Origin: an uncultured Pseudovibrio sp.
Lineage (GTDB): Bacteria; Pseudomonadota; Alphaproteobacteria; Rhizobiales; Stappiaceae
Assembly (NCBI GenBank): GCA_947502585.1
Contig: CANNAV010000004.1
Span: 1 to 64,000, forward strand
Direction: 5' to 3'
DNA length: 64,000 nt
The notes beneath the pieces were generated by a model that saw nothing but the letters and a program-made list of their open reading frames with translations, made no database searches and was not told where the DNA came from. Position numbers and translations under genes: made by a program. Position 1 is the stretch's first letter; each line of letters starts with the position of its first letter. Of the stretch, positions 18,242 to 28,497 are shown one piece after another.

Positions 18242-18809
18242 CCAGCCGAAGTTTCCAATCTGCCTTCTTTGAGTATGACTTCAACTCCAGGTCATCAAGC
18301 ACCTGCCAGCGATCTGTATTGTTTGTTTCACCCCAGACCTTCCGGATGGATCTGTTCGCTCCTGATTTCTCTCGCGCAGGCGTATACATGGAGATTGCAA
18401 TAACGCCGTCGTCTTCCAGAAACTTTGCGTAGCGATTAAGTTGCAACTCCGGCTCCTCGCAGAAATAGAGCACTTCATTAAAGACAATTGCTGAGAATGT
18501 ATCCTCCGGTTTGGGGGTGAAACTCTCAAGATCAGACTGCACAAGCCATGTACAGTCCTTCGTTACGCAGGCGTTGCCCAGAGCAATTTCTGAGAGGTCA
18601 ATACCACAATACTGCTTCAGGCCTGATGACTTCAGGTAGTGATACAGAGTTGCCTCACCGCAGCCAACATCCAGTACGGCCCGCGTTGTAGCGGTTTGTT
18701 CCAGCCATGCGGAGAGTATTCCGTAGCGTGCAGCCTCTTTGATATCATTAAGAAAATGCCAGCGCCCTGCTTTGTACTGGCGATCCCACTCATCTGAGAG
18801 GTTTTCCAT
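18177..18809 (-). CDS. SAM-dependent methyltransferase (NodS-like class I)
   Basis: 210 residues. SAM-binding motif I is AVLDVGCGEATLY (around 44-56); CGIDLSEIALGNA is motif II and SAIVFNEVLYFCEEP is the post-II acidic region. Small class I enzymes like this include the NodS N-methyltransferase that works with NodB deacetylase on sugar amines. That is suggestive here, because a NodB-like deacetylase converges with it. However, the gene is transcribed with the oligopeptide importer, 17 bases after its last permease. The substrate is unknown. Confidence 0.82.
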   Translation of the reverse strand: MENLSDEWDRQYKAGRWHFLNDIKEAARYGILSAWLEQTATTRAVLDVGCGEATLYHYLKSSGLKQYCGIDLSEIALGNACVTKDCTWLVQSDLESFTPKPEDTFSAIVFNEVLYFCEEPELQLNRYAKFLEDDGVIAISMYTPAREKSGANRSIRKVWGETNNTDRWQVLDDLELKSYSKKADWKLRLVRPVRKPGKNFASLHPEVPGS

Positions 18810-18826
18810 TATATCAGAAACTCCAG

Positions 18827-19999
18827 CTACTTATAAGGATCAGCTGCATCACGAAGCCCGTCACCCATGAAATTGAAGGCAAGAACGACAATGATGATCG
18901 GAATAACCGGCGCCATCAACCATGGATATATAGTAACGACTGAGATATTTTGCGCTTCATTGAGAAGAACACCCCATGAAACAGCTGGCCTCCGCAGTCC
19001 CAGGTTCAGGAAGGACAATGCCGTTTCACCCAGTATCATCGCTGGCACTGAGAGCGTTGCAGAAGCGACCAGATGACTTGTGAATCCGGGGAGCAGATGT
19101 TTGACAATAATGCGACCAGGGCCTGCCCCCATGAGCGCAGCAGCCTTAGCATATTCTTCTTCTCTTAACGAGAGCAATTTGGACCGGACCGCACGTGCTA
19201 ATCCAGGCCAGTCCAGCAGACCGAGAATGACCGTCAGGCCAAAGTAAATCCAGACAGGCGACCACGTTACAGGCAAGGCTGCGGACAGAGCCATCCAGAG
19301 CGGGAGTTCGGGCAATGAGCGCATGATTTCGATAGCACGCTGAATAGAGCTATCAACCCACCCACCAAAGAAGCCGGCTAGTCCCCCTAACAAGACGCCA
19401 AGCACCATGGATATGCTTACCCCGACAAGGCCAATGGTGAGAGATAGCCTGGCTCCATAGACGAGGCCTGAATATTGGTCACGCCCTAATCTGTCCGTTC
19501 CTGCAATAAACAGTGTCCCGTCTTCAGCCGGGCAAACTACGTGAAAATTTGCCGGAAACAGACCCCAGAACCTGTAGGGTTCACCTTTGCAGAAGAACCG
19601 GAGTTTTTGAACTTTTGTGGTGTCTGTCTCATAGACCCATTTTAAGTTTTCCAAGTCCACCGACGCATTTAATCCATACACAAAGGGTCCGGCCAGTTTG
19701 CCTTCATGGAACAGGTGGATGGCCTGAGGTGGGGCGAAGAGGAAATCTGCGTTCCGCTTTGCCACCGGATAAGGTGCAATGATTTCTGCAAAGGGGACGC
19801 ACAGGTAGAAGAAGAAGAGGAGGATCGCCGAGAAAACTGCCAGTTTATGCTTGCGAAACTTCCACCAGATGATCTTCCATTGTGCGGCTTGATAGTATCG
19901 CTCCTGTTCTCCGGTCAGGACCTCGACATCCATAGGGTCAAAGCCTTTAGGGTTGACGTAGTGCTCTGCTTTGTCCTCTCCACGTTCGCCCGGGGTCAT
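18827..19999 (-). CDS. Peptide-type ABC transporter permease (DppC/OppC-like) with enlarged periplasmic loop
   Basis: 390 residues. One N-terminal membrane helix (about 54-72) precedes a long loop, then five helices with the permease coupling motif region ALMGAGPGRIIVKHLLPG. The segment before TDRLGRDQYSGLVYGARLSL, a family hallmark, is roughly 110-120 residues, against about 40 in typical OppC/DppC, so the loop carries an additional periplasmic domain with two cysteines. The start ATG overlaps the preceding permease stop by four bases. Confidence 0.9.
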   Translation of the reverse strand: MTPGERGEDKAEHYVNPKGFDPMDVEVLTGEQERYYQAAQWKIIWWKFRKHKLAVFSAILLFFFYLCVPFAEIIAPYPVAKRNADFLFAPPQAIHLFHEGKLAGPFVYGLNASVDLENLKWVYETDTTKVQKLRFFCKGEPYRFWGLFPANFHVVCPAEDGTLFIAGTDRLGRDQYSGLVYGARLSLTIGLVGVSISMVLGVLLGGLAGFFGGWVDSSIQRAIEIMRSLPELPLWMALSAALPVTWSPVWIYFGLTVILGLLDWPGLARAVRSKLLSLREEEYAKAAALMGAGPGRIIVKHLLPGFTSHLVASATLSVPAMILGETALSFLNLGLRRPAVSWGVLLNEAQNISVVTIYPWLMAPVIPIIIVVLAFNFMGDGLRDAADPYK

Positions 20000-21024
20000 T
20001 GTCTGGCCCCTTCTTTTCCGAGCCGAATTCGTGGATCAAGATAGCCAAGCAAGACATCAGAGACCAACATGCCAAATAATGTGAGGATGGAGACGAAGAG
20101 GAGAATAAACCCTGCGAGGAACTGGTCCTGAGATTGAAGCGCACCCAGAAGGACAGGACCGACGGTGGGAAGGTTGAGTACAACTGAAACAATAACCGAG
20201 CCTGACACAAGAGAGGGAATAAGATTGCCTATATCCGCAATGAATGGGTTGAGAGCAACACGAAGGGGATATTTGACGAGGAGTTTGCTCTCCCGCATTC
20301 CCTTTGAGCGGGCGGTGGTGACGTATTGTTTGTAGATTTCATCCAGCAGGTTGGCGCGTAGCCGACGGATCATCGCGGCGGTGCCGGATGTTCCGATTAC
20401 GATCACTGGAACTATCAGATGAGCCACAATAGACAGGGCTTTTGCGCCACTCATGGGATCGCCAATGTAGTGCTCGTCCATGATGCCCCCCACCGTCAGT
20501 CCAAACCAGCTATTGGCGAGATACATTAAAACCAATGCCAACAGAAAGTTAGGGGTCGCGAGGCCGAGATATCCGATAAGGGTGAAACTATAATCTCCCA
20601 CTGAGTACTGGTGTGTTGCGGAGTAAATGCCGATGGGAAAGGCAACGCAGTAAACAAAGAGGATTGAGGCAAGGTTGAGTGCAACCGTCAGCGGCAATGT
20701 TGGGCTGACCACTTCACCAACCGGCTGGTCATACTCAAAGGACCAGCCCCAGTTGCCCTGAATTAGTCCATCATACCCGTTGGGTCCGGGCCAGAGCCCC
20801 ACCCATATGCCGTAACGCTCCACAAACGGTCTATCGAGGGCAAACTCTGTGCGCAAATACTCCAGTCTGCCGATGGATGCGCTTTCCCCGGTTGAGCGGA
20901 GCATGGCGATCTGGTTGGAGATGTAATCCCCTTCGGGCAATTCGATGATGAAGAAAATCAGGAAACTGATGGCAGCAAGCGTTGGTATCATCACCAGCAA
21001 TCGCCGCAGGATGTAATTGGGCAC
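19996..21024 (-). CDS. Peptide-type ABC transporter permease (DppB/OppB-like)
   Basis: 342 residues starting MPNYILRRLLVMIPTLAAIS, the standard N-terminal helix of the OppB/DppB family. About six membrane segments follow, with the EAA-like coupling loop ARSKGMRESKLLVKYPLRVA that contacts the ATPase. It forms a heterodimeric pore with the next gene product, and their reading frames overlap by four bases. About 120 bases separate it from the binding-protein gene upstream. Substrate class is peptides, opines or other oligomers; not decided by sequence. Confidence 0.92.
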   Translation of the reverse strand: MPNYILRRLLVMIPTLAAISFLIFFIIELPEGDYISNQIAMLRSTGESASIGRLEYLRTEFALDRPFVERYGIWVGLWPGPNGYDGLIQGNWGWSFEYDQPVGEVVSPTLPLTVALNLASILFVYCVAFPIGIYSATHQYSVGDYSFTLIGYLGLATPNFLLALVLMYLANSWFGLTVGGIMDEHYIGDPMSGAKALSIVAHLIVPVIVIGTSGTAAMIRRLRANLLDEIYKQYVTTARSKGMRESKLLVKYPLRVALNPFIADIGNLIPSLVSGSVIVSVVLNLPTVGPVLLGALQSQDQFLAGFILLFVSILTLFGMLVSDVLLGYLDPRIRLGKEGARQ

Positions 21025-21147
21025 CCGTTTCCCTTTCTTTTCTCACCACTTGAGGGTAAGTCTAAAGGAGCTCACCTGGATTTTTCTGAGAAAATCTAAT
21101 CAGGTTTGAAAAGACCTGTTAGCCCGCGCTTAAGGCAAGTGAAAAAA

Positions 21148-23064
21148 TCAGTGAGGAAGAGCGTCTTCGTCGGGCAAGAGGTCTTCAAAAAAGAAGAGAT
21201 CCATGCGGTGGATACCGAACTGTGCTCCGGGGTCCCAACCATAGATGCCCATCTCAGGCACATTTAGCAGCCCCTTAACAACAACGGGTTGCCGGACGGC
21301 GTTGACCAGACCGATATGAATTGTCTCATCCGCGTGGATCTGCAGGATCTGTTTCCAGATCATGTCCCGTTCTTTGAAACTGCTGCTCACCAGCCATTGG
21401 TCGAAGAGCTCAATCAGGCGTATCGCCGGAGGCCAGTCCGGTTTAACACCTGTGCGCCCGTCACTTTCATAGTAATTACCCCAAGGCGCCCATGAGAGAA
21501 AATCTTCGCGTGTCGGAGCATAGTCAATCGGCGGCATATCTGCTGTTGGCACGCCATTTTCAAAACCGGACCAGACTGACATCATCAAAGATCCGGAAAG
21601 CGCCCGGGCCCGGATTGTATCGCGTTGGCTGGGGCGGATGAACGCAGAGACACCAATCTCCTTCCACGTTTCCGCAACAAGTTCCAAGGCATCATCCTGC
21701 TCAGCACTCTCCCCCGTGGTTTCGATGATGAGTTGCAGCGGGCGTCCGTCTTCCAACAAGCGCACGCCATCCCCTCGCCTGCCTATCAGACCAATATCGT
21801 CCAGCAACTGGTTGGCAAGGTCCGGATTAAACTCGGCCCAGGCCCTCTGAAAGTCTGGCTGATACAGCGGAGAAATGTTGAGAACAGTATCGTTGCCCGC
21901 GCGGCCCAAACCAAAATAGAGCACTTTGTTTATGAGTTCACGATCAATACCCAACGAGAGTGCATGGCGAAATCTGCGATCTTGCATCAGCTTGCGCCAT
22001 GCAGGGTCTTTGACGCTGAGATTGGGAAGGATTGAGATCTCAGAGCCTTTTGAGTTGAGCCAGAGACGCGTATCATAATTATGTTTTTGCTCGCCGCGTT
22101 TAAGGACGGAGATATCAGAAAACCCTAGTCCACGCGCCTGCAAATCACTCTCCCCTGCCAGCGTCTTTGCTGGAATGAGTTTTCCATCTACCACGTCCAT
22201 AATGATGCGATCAATGTAAGGAAGTTGCTGCCCTGCACTGTCCACGCGGTGAAAAAACGGATTACGCTCCATGACTGCTCGGCGATCACCCGAGGCATTA
22301 CGAGGCACCCATGGCTGCAATGTGGGGATATGCGGATTGGAGGCTCCGTACATGTCATCCATACGGTTAAACAGCGGCGCCCACCCTCGCACCTTCTCAA
22401 TACGGGCGATCTGGCGGATAAATTCCGGATTTCCGTATTTTTCATGAAACTGCTTCATATAGGCAGATGGGCGGTAAATGAAAGGCGGGCGTGCTTTCGC
22501 AAGTTCCTGCAAGAATAAAGGGTTTGGCTCATGCCACTCAAACCGGACAGTGGTCGCATCGATAACTGAGAACCTGGGACCCTCGCCATCCACCAGCATA
22601 AATCCCGGCAGGCCGACAGGGTTAAGCTCCTCATTTAAGGCGACATCTTCAAACCAGAACCGAAAATCTTCTGCATTGAAGGAACTGCCATCAGACCATT
22701 TATGGCCTTCACGCAGGTTCAGAGTGAAGACCTTGTCCTGGTGGTTGTCGACGCTTTCCAAAATATCTGGATTGAGTTCGAAATTTTCATTGTACCCGAC
22801 CAGTCTTGCATAACCCCACACATTGATCAGCCGAAGGTCTTTAGGCCGAGAAATGAGCGTGTTCAGTGCACCACCCTGCACGCCGATTACACGGCCAATA
22901 TCACTGGGGTTTGTCACCAGTGGTTCCCTGGGCACACGATCCACAACAGATGGTAAGCCCGGAGGGATCCCCGATGTTTCCTTCAGGATCAGAGCTGCTG
23001 AGACAGTAGGCACTGCCAGAGTAAAAAACATAACAGCAGTCGTGAGGAGGCCAGGTCTTCTCAT
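21148..23064 (-). CDS. Family 5 extracellular solute-binding protein
   Basis: 638 residues. An N-terminal signal peptide (positive MRR, then LLTTAVMFFTLAVPTVSAA) directs it to the periplasm. The FTLNLREGHKWSDGSSFNAEDFRFWF region (split by short spacers) is the SBP_bac_5 hallmark. It is longer than DppA/OppA (about 540), resembling an alphaproteobacterial subgroup that pairs with permeases having enlarged loops. Its start overlaps the ATPase gene stop by four bases, so the ligand receptor follows the ATPase in this operon, an uncommon order. Confidence 0.9.
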   Translation of the reverse strand: MRRPGLLTTAVMFFTLAVPTVSAALILKETSGIPPGLPSVVDRVPREPLVTNPSDIGRVIGVQGGALNTLISRPKDLRLINVWGYARLVGYNENFELNPDILESVDNHQDKVFTLNLREGHKWSDGSSFNAEDFRFWFEDVALNEELNPVGLPGFMLVDGEGPRFSVIDATTVRFEWHEPNPLFLQELAKARPPFIYRPSAYMKQFHEKYGNPEFIRQIARIEKVRGWAPLFNRMDDMYGASNPHIPTLQPWVPRNASGDRRAVMERNPFFHRVDSAGQQLPYIDRIIMDVVDGKLIPAKTLAGESDLQARGLGFSDISVLKRGEQKHNYDTRLWLNSKGSEISILPNLSVKDPAWRKLMQDRRFRHALSLGIDRELINKVLYFGLGRAGNDTVLNISPLYQPDFQRAWAEFNPDLANQLLDDIGLIGRRGDGVRLLEDGRPLQLIIETTGESAEQDDALELVAETWKEIGVSAFIRPSQRDTIRARALSGSLMMSVWSGFENGVPTADMPPIDYAPTREDFLSWAPWGNYYESDGRTGVKPDWPPAIRLIELFDQWLVSSSFKERDMIWKQILQIHADETIHIGLVNAVRQPVVVKGLLNVPEMGIYGWDPGAQFGIHRMDLFFFEDLLPDEDALPH

Positions 23065-24962
23065 ATATGGCTACCTCCTGGTCCGACAATATCACCCATA
23101 CTCTCCATCCCTGGAGCACACACCCAATGTTCCGCCTCAATTTCAACCAGATCCGGGACGGTTTTGTACCGCATCCGGTAGGGTGAAGGCCATTGAGTCG
23201 GGTCTGAGCTTGCTGTTCCTGCCAGGGATGAAAAATCCAGCTTGTGATCCAAAGAAGGTTCCGGCACCGCTGTGAGGAGTGCGCGTGTATAAGGGTGGAT
23301 CGGGTTGTCTATGATCTGCCGCGTTGGTCCGACTTCAACAACCTTGCCTTTGCACATGACCGCAACGCGATCGGAGATGTAGTCAACCACAGCAAGGTTG
23401 TGGCTGACGAAAACATAGGTCAGGCCCAACTCATTTTTCAGGTCTTTGAGCAGATTCAGGATCTGTGCTTGTACTGACACATCAAGTGCGGATGTCGGCT
23501 CGTCACAAATCAGGAACCCGGGGTTTAATGCCAGTGCTCTTGCGATCCCGATACGCTGTCTCTGACCACCGGAAAAAGAATGCGGATAACGGCGTAAATA
23601 CCTTGGCGACAGGCCAACCAGATCAATCAGTTCGCGAATGCGGGCGCCTTGACTGAGACTGTCACCCATGCGGTGTATGACGAGTGGTTCCTGCAAGATC
23701 TCGTTGAGTGTTCGGCGCGGGTTCAGCGAAGAGAACGGGTCCTGAAAAATGATCTGCGCCTTCTTGCGATATTGAAAGAGCTCTTTTTCAGAGAAACTTT
23801 GAATGTCGCGTGGTCCATCCTCTGTGGTGTAGGAGATTCTGCCGCGTGTCAAAGGAAAGGCACGTAACATTGCAAGAGATGCGGTGGTCTTTCCGGAACC
23901 AGATTCCCCTACAATGCCCAGACATTCACCTTTGCGCACAGTCAAAGATACATTGTCCAGTGCGGTTGTCATGCCTCTGAGTTTTTTGCCACGTAAATTC
24001 CGGAGTGTGAAATCCTTACAAACTCCCTCAAGCTGTATGAGTGCCGCTCCACGGAACGCATGTGTCTTACCAGCCGGACGAGGTTGCAAATCAGAGTGAT
24101 GAGTGCGCGGTTTGATTGGCCTGATTGGAACCAGACGTTTATCCGGCTCCATGGAAAGCGACGGAACTGCGTTGAGCAAAGCTTTCAGATAGGGATGTTG
24201 CGGGCTCAGGAACAGATCTTCAACACTGCCTTTTTCCATAACCTCACCGTTATAGACCACGACAACTTCGTCTGCCATATTTGTGACTACACCAAAGTCA
24301 TGTGTGATCATGAGCAGGGTCATATTCAGCTCAGTTTGCACTTCTTTGATCAGCTTCAGAATTTCGGCCTGAATGGTGACATCCAGCGCGGTTGTCGGTT
24401 CATCTGCGATAAGAAGTGTGGGCTGGCAGATCAACGCCATGGCGATGAGCGCACGCTGCCGCAAGCCTCCGGAAAGCTCAAACGGATAGGCACGGATTAC
24501 TCGCTCTGGCTCAGGGAAATAAACCAGGCGGAGCATGTCCCTGGTCAGTTCCACCGCTTCTTTCGAGCCAACAGAGCGATGGAGTTTTGCCGCTTCGCTG
24601 ATCTGATCGCCAATGGTGTGCAGAGGCGAGAGCGAGACCATTGGCTCCTGAAAGATCATCGCAATCTGATCACCACGAATGGCACGCATAACCGGGCCTG
24701 CTGGTGCAAGCTTCGCAATATCTGTTTGCTTGCCATTTTTGCGATTGTCCCTAAACAGGATTTGCCCTGAGGTGATACGGGATTTTGCCGGAAGGATACC
24801 CATCACCGCTCTGGAAATCACGGTCTTGCCGGACCCTGACTCACCGACCAAAGCGACGCATTTATTCTCCGGGATACTAAAAGACACATCGCGGACAACC
24901 TGGTGATGCCCTTCATCTCCATGAAACTCTACTGACAACCCTTTGACGTCAAGCAGGTTCAC
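23061..24962 (-). CDS. Fused double ATPase of peptide-type ABC importer
   Basis: About 633 residues with two complete nucleotide-binding domains. Both carry Walker A GESGSGKT (around residues 45 and 365). Signatures are [11 protein letters not shown] and [16 protein letters not shown]; Walker B motifs are [12 protein letters not shown] and [11 protein letters not shown]. The fusion corresponds to DppD plus DppF (YejF/GsiA type) and drives the permeases downstream. I prefer GTG 24962, seven bases after GGAAGGG, over an upstream GTG at 24998. First gene of a five-gene leftward operon. About 140 bases separate it from the cyclase gene upstream. Confidence 0.92.
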   Translation of the reverse strand: MNLLDVKGLSVEFHGDEGHHQVVRDVSFSIPENKCVALVGESGSGKTVISRAVMGILPAKSRITSGQILFRDNRKNGKQTDIAKLAPAGPVMRAIRGDQIAMIFQEPMVSLSPLHTIGDQISEAAKLHRSVGSKEAVELTRDMLRLVYFPEPERVIRAYPFELSGGLRQRALIAMALICQPTLLIADEPTTALDVTIQAEILKLIKEVQTELNMTLLMITHDFGVVTNMADEVVVVYNGEVMEKGSVEDLFLSPQHPYLKALLNAVPSLSMEPDKRLVPIRPIKPRTHHSDLQPRPAGKTHAFRGAALIQLEGVCKDFTLRNLRGKKLRGMTTALDNVSLTVRKGECLGIVGESGSGKTTASLAMLRAFPLTRGRISYTTEDGPRDIQSFSEKELFQYRKKAQIIFQDPFSSLNPRRTLNEILQEPLVIHRMGDSLSQGARIRELIDLVGLSPRYLRRYPHSFSGGQRQRIGIARALALNPGFLICDEPTSALDVSVQAQILNLLKDLKNELGLTYVFVSHNLAVVDYISDRVAVMCKGKVVEVGPTRQIIDNPIHPYTRALLTAVPEPSLDHKLDFSSLAGTASSDPTQWPSPYRMRYKTVPDLVEIEAEHWVCAPGMESMGDIVGPGGSHI

Positions 24963-25102
24963 GCGCGTCCCTTCCTCACTGACCTGTTGCTGGTGCACGC
25001 GAGGAAAATTTTCGCGGCTTCCACACTAGAACAGTGTTTTCTTTCAATGAGGTTGGGTTACGCAGCACACTTAAATTAAACTGGAAGATAATGCCGGGAT
25101 TT

Positions 25103-26995
25103 TTAGTCGTCGCACATGGTCGAGTTGAGCTGCCAGACCTCGACTTTACCCTTCCGGCCACGAATAACATGGCTACCACGATGGGTTACATTATCGGGCT
25201 GGCCCGCTTTCTCAACAGTTTCACCACTCAACACCACACATGCTCCTTTAACAGAAGAGATGGTGCACCCCAAGCCCTGCAGACGACTACACACGTTTAC
25301 GGCATCGCCAACAATGGTGTAGTTCCAACGTTCTACGGCTCCCACATTGCCAACAATCACCCGGCCAGTATGAATGGCGATCCGTACATGAAGAGCATTT
25401 TCAGGAGCTGCCTTATTCGCCTTCTGTATGGCTTTAACCATGTCTTCTGCAGCGGCAATAGCGCGCTGTGCGTGGTCTTCCATCTCATTTGGTGCTCCCC
25501 AGAATGCGAGCATCCCGTCACCGACGAATTTATCAACTGTACCCTGATGCGCTTCGACTGCGGACACCAGCAGTTTAAAATGATCATTGAGCAGACCAGC
25601 CACTTCGCCAGCACTTCTGTTTTCTGAGATCGATGTAAAACCTTCGATGTCCGTAAACAGGATCGTCAGTTCTGCTTCCTTCGCCTTAGCCGCCCGATCA
25701 ATACCGATTGCCATCAACTTGGAATAGAGCGACTTCGGGATATACCGGCTCATAGCCTGCAATCCACTGGTGCTGGCATTCATCGCAGACGTGATCTGAT
25801 CCATTTCACGAATGTGACTGCGCGGCAGTGGCTCGAGATGTTCAAATTCGAGAGCTCCGAACTTTTGAGCACGTGCAGCTATGCCTTTCAACGGGTACGA
25901 CAGGCGTCTTGAAAAAAAGAACGCAACAAGTGCGGACAGGAAAACAACAGCCACGCCTGCATAAACCGAGTGGATCAGGCGAGTGAACTCATCATAGCGC
26001 GAATTTGCCAGCTGATACTCACCCACGTAATAGACCTCACCATCTGGTGATATAAGCTTTTGCGAGACAAGAATATACATATCCCCGCCATTATTAATCA
26101 GACGCATCTCAACGCCCCGTTTGCGCGCCCGCTGACTAAGAGGCTGAGCTTCAATCCCTTCGACCTTAGCCAGAACGGGGTCTCCAAACTCTGAGGTATG
26201 TGCCAGTAGATTGTACTGCTGCAGCTCATTGGCTGGCGAGGAGTATGCGAGTACCCGATTTTTGTCGGTCAGGATAAATCGAGTGACATCTTCCTTTTCG
26301 TCCTGGACCAGGGTGTTGTCTCTGCGTGGAGACAAAATGGAACCAATACCCTTCATGGTTATGATTGCCGACACATAGGCGATTGTCTCGCCTTCATATT
26401 CAATCGCACTTGTCACCGTGCCAAATGGGTCTTCACCACTTGCATAATAATCTCCCCAAAATGGCTCCTGTTCTCTTTGGGCTGCAGAGCTTTGCAGATT
26501 TGAGAACTGGAAGAGAGATTGCTCAGGGTAGAATGTGACCAGATCCAGCCGATTTTCGGAGTGCCTTAAGCCCCAGGCGGTTCCATCGGGCAACGACAAT
26601 ACTAAGCCTTCAATACTTTTCACGCCGAACAATACGCCACGAAAAGTCTGGCGTGCGCGAAAGATGGCATTTTGCACCGTTGACTGCTCTTCCGCATAAA
26701 TTTTGATTACATTCACTGCGGAGAATGCCGGTCTCATGTAGGTACCCAAAGCGTTGTTTATTGCCTCGGTCGACGAGATCGAAGCTTTTTCGATAAGGCT
26801 TCGCGTATTCTTCAGGTTAGTGTGAACCGACAAATACAGCACACTGCCGCCGCACAACGTCACTACGGTCACGAAGGTCAAACTCACCAACCAGGTCAGT
26901 GACAACTTGTAGTCGCACCGCCGTACACCGAGTGCCTTACGCCTGATGCTATTCCAAAACTTCAAACCGTGACCTACCTTTGTGAGGAATGCCAA
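25103..26995 (-). CDS. Membrane adenylate/guanylate cyclase with periplasmic sensor region
   Basis: 630 residues: helix 1 (about 33-57), a periplasmic region of some 285 residues with Cache-like character, helix 2 (344-363), a HAMP-like linker, and a class III cyclase domain (about 440-625). Metal aspartates are in ILFTDIEGFTS (Asp449) and DKFVGDGMLAFWG (Asp493); NYTIVGDAVNVCSRLQ is the catalytic loop. The start is uncertain: the frame opens with TTG 26995 and no ATG lies near. It is followed by the importer operon after about 140 bases and may be co-transcribed. Likely output is cAMP in response to an outside signal. Confidence 0.88.
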   Translation of the reverse strand: MAFLTKVGHGLKFWNSIRRKALGVRRCDYKLSLTWLVSLTFVTVVTLCGGSVLYLSVHTNLKNTRSLIEKASISSTEAINNALGTYMRPAFSAVNVIKIYAEEQSTVQNAIFRARQTFRGVLFGVKSIEGLVLSLPDGTAWGLRHSENRLDLVTFYPEQSLFQFSNLQSSAAQREQEPFWGDYYASGEDPFGTVTSAIEYEGETIAYVSAIITMKGIGSILSPRRDNTLVQDEKEDVTRFILTDKNRVLAYSSPANELQQYNLLAHTSEFGDPVLAKVEGIEAQPLSQRARKRGVEMRLINNGGDMYILVSQKLISPDGEVYYVGEYQLANSRYDEFTRLIHSVYAGVAVVFLSALVAFFFSRRLSYPLKGIAARAQKFGALEFEHLEPLPRSHIREMDQITSAMNASTSGLQAMSRYIPKSLYSKLMAIGIDRAAKAKEAELTILFTDIEGFTSISENRSAGEVAGLLNDHFKLLVSAVEAHQGTVDKFVGDGMLAFWGAPNEMEDHAQRAIAAAEDMVKAIQKANKAAPENALHVRIAIHTGRVIVGNVGAVERWNYTIVGDAVNVCSRLQGLGCTISSVKGACVVLSGETVEKAGQPDNVTHRGSHVIRGRKGKVEVWQLNSTMCDD

Positions 26996-27070
26996 CCCGT
27001 TAAATCACTCCCCGGACTGAGGGTCAAACTGCCTTCCTGCACATGGTATCGCCAGCCTTTATTCTACGGC

Positions 27071-28234
27071 TTATTTGCCCAATTCTCTCAATATCTGTTT
27101 TCTATGCTCATCGAGTGCCGGTGCACCTTTCTCCAGCTTCAGCTCAGAATTAGTAAACTGAATTGGTGTACGCACATAGGTTTGCTGGTCCTGGTCTTTA
27201 GATGAGGCAGGCAGATTGACCTTCATTTGACGATGTTCAATTTGCGGGTCCTGCAAAACATCAGCAACTGTGTTGATCGGACCAGCAGGAACGCCGCGCT
27301 CTTCCATCTTTGTCAGGAGTTCATCTCGGTTGAAAGTCAGAACCAGTGCCTGAAGCTTTTCTGTTAATTCTTTGCGATGTTTCACGCGGGACGGGTTGGT
27401 GGCATAATGCTCGTCCTCAGACAGCTCTTCCGCTCCGAGAATCCTGCAAAAGTTCGCAAACTGGGTGTCGTTGCCTACCGCCACAATAAGGTGACCGTCT
27501 TTCACTTCAAAGACCTGGTATGGAACGATGTTTGGGTGAGCATTGCCCATACGACCTGGGACATTGCCACTGCTCAGATAATTCATCGCCTGATTGGCTA
27601 ACACACCGACCTGAGCATCCAGCAAAGCCATATCAATCCATTCGCCTTCGCCGGTCAGATCGCGACGGTGCAGGGCAGCCTGAATACCGATGACACCGTA
27701 AAGGCCTGTGAAGATGTCAGCGATAGCCACACCTACTTTTTGAGGTTCGCCATCTGGCGAACCGGTCAGGTCCATTATACCGCCCATGCCCTGGATCATG
27801 AAATCATATCCGGCGCGATGGGCATACGGACCGCCCTGACCAAAACCAGTCACAGAACAATAGATCAGCTTTGGATTAATCTTCCTGAGACTATTGTAAT
27901 CGAGGCCAAATTTCGCCAGACCACCAACCTTGAAGTTTTCGATCAGCACATCACTTTGGCGCACCAGATCATAAATGAGCTCAAGGTCTCCCTGCTTTAA
28001 GAAGTCAGCTGTGATAGATCGTTTACCGCGGTTGCAGGCATGGAAGTAGGCTGCGCTTTTGCTACCACCCTTTTCCTCAACAAACGGAGGTCCCCAGGTT
28101 CGGGTATCATCACCGTCCGGGCTTTCCACCTTGATGACATCCGCTCCCAAATCTGAGAGGGTTTGTCCGATCCATGGGCCTGCCAGAATGCGCGCCAGTT
28201 CCAATACTTTTATGTTTTCAAGGGGAGCCGTCAC
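27071..28234 (-). CDS. Class III (CaiB/BaiF family) CoA-transferase
   Basis: 387 residues. The N-terminal VLELARILAGPWIGQTLSDL, then GADVIKVESPDGDDTR, is the class III CoA-transferase signature. The catalytic aspartate lies in AGYDFMIQGMGGIMDLTG near residue 170, as in formyl-CoA transferase. Such enzymes move CoA between carboxylic acids such as succinate, glutarate, itaconate or carnitine derivatives; the acceptor cannot be decided. It is divergent from pepN and stands 75 bases before the cyclase gene. Cytoplasmic. Confidence 0.9.
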   Translation of the reverse strand: MTAPLENIKVLELARILAGPWIGQTLSDLGADVIKVESPDGDDTRTWGPPFVEEKGGSKSAAYFHACNRGKRSITADFLKQGDLELIYDLVRQSDVLIENFKVGGLAKFGLDYNSLRKINPKLIYCSVTGFGQGGPYAHRAGYDFMIQGMGGIMDLTGSPDGEPQKVGVAIADIFTGLYGVIGIQAALHRRDLTGEGEWIDMALLDAQVGVLANQAMNYLSSGNVPGRMGNAHPNIVPYQVFEVKDGHLIVAVGNDTQFANFCRILGAEELSEDEHYATNPSRVKHRKELTEKLQALVLTFNRDELLTKMEERGVPAGPINTVADVLQDPQIEHRQMKVNLPASSKDQDQQTYVRTPIQFTNSELKLEKGAPALDEHRKQILRELGK

Positions 28235-28497
28235 GGAAGCAACCTCAGCTTTTTATAGTCTGTTTCAGGAAGTCAGTGCTACCTGTTTTTCCTGAATCGT
28301 GCTTACGAGGATCTGTCATGACCTCCTTCCAGTCCTTCCCTTGCTTGATAATTTGTTTTTTGGGTGCAAAAGTGAAGAGGTTTTCGGTCCCTGCATTTGA
28401 CCGTAACCGTTTTCAACGGTACCGCCGATCTACATAAAATTTGGGAGCCCGAGCCACGGAGCGCTCAAACTGCTTCAACATTTCCGGGAGAACAGAT

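Noticed and set aside
25034-25627. 197-codon plus-strand frame
   Set aside because: Antisense to the cyclase catalytic domain, which carries intact motifs in the other strand.
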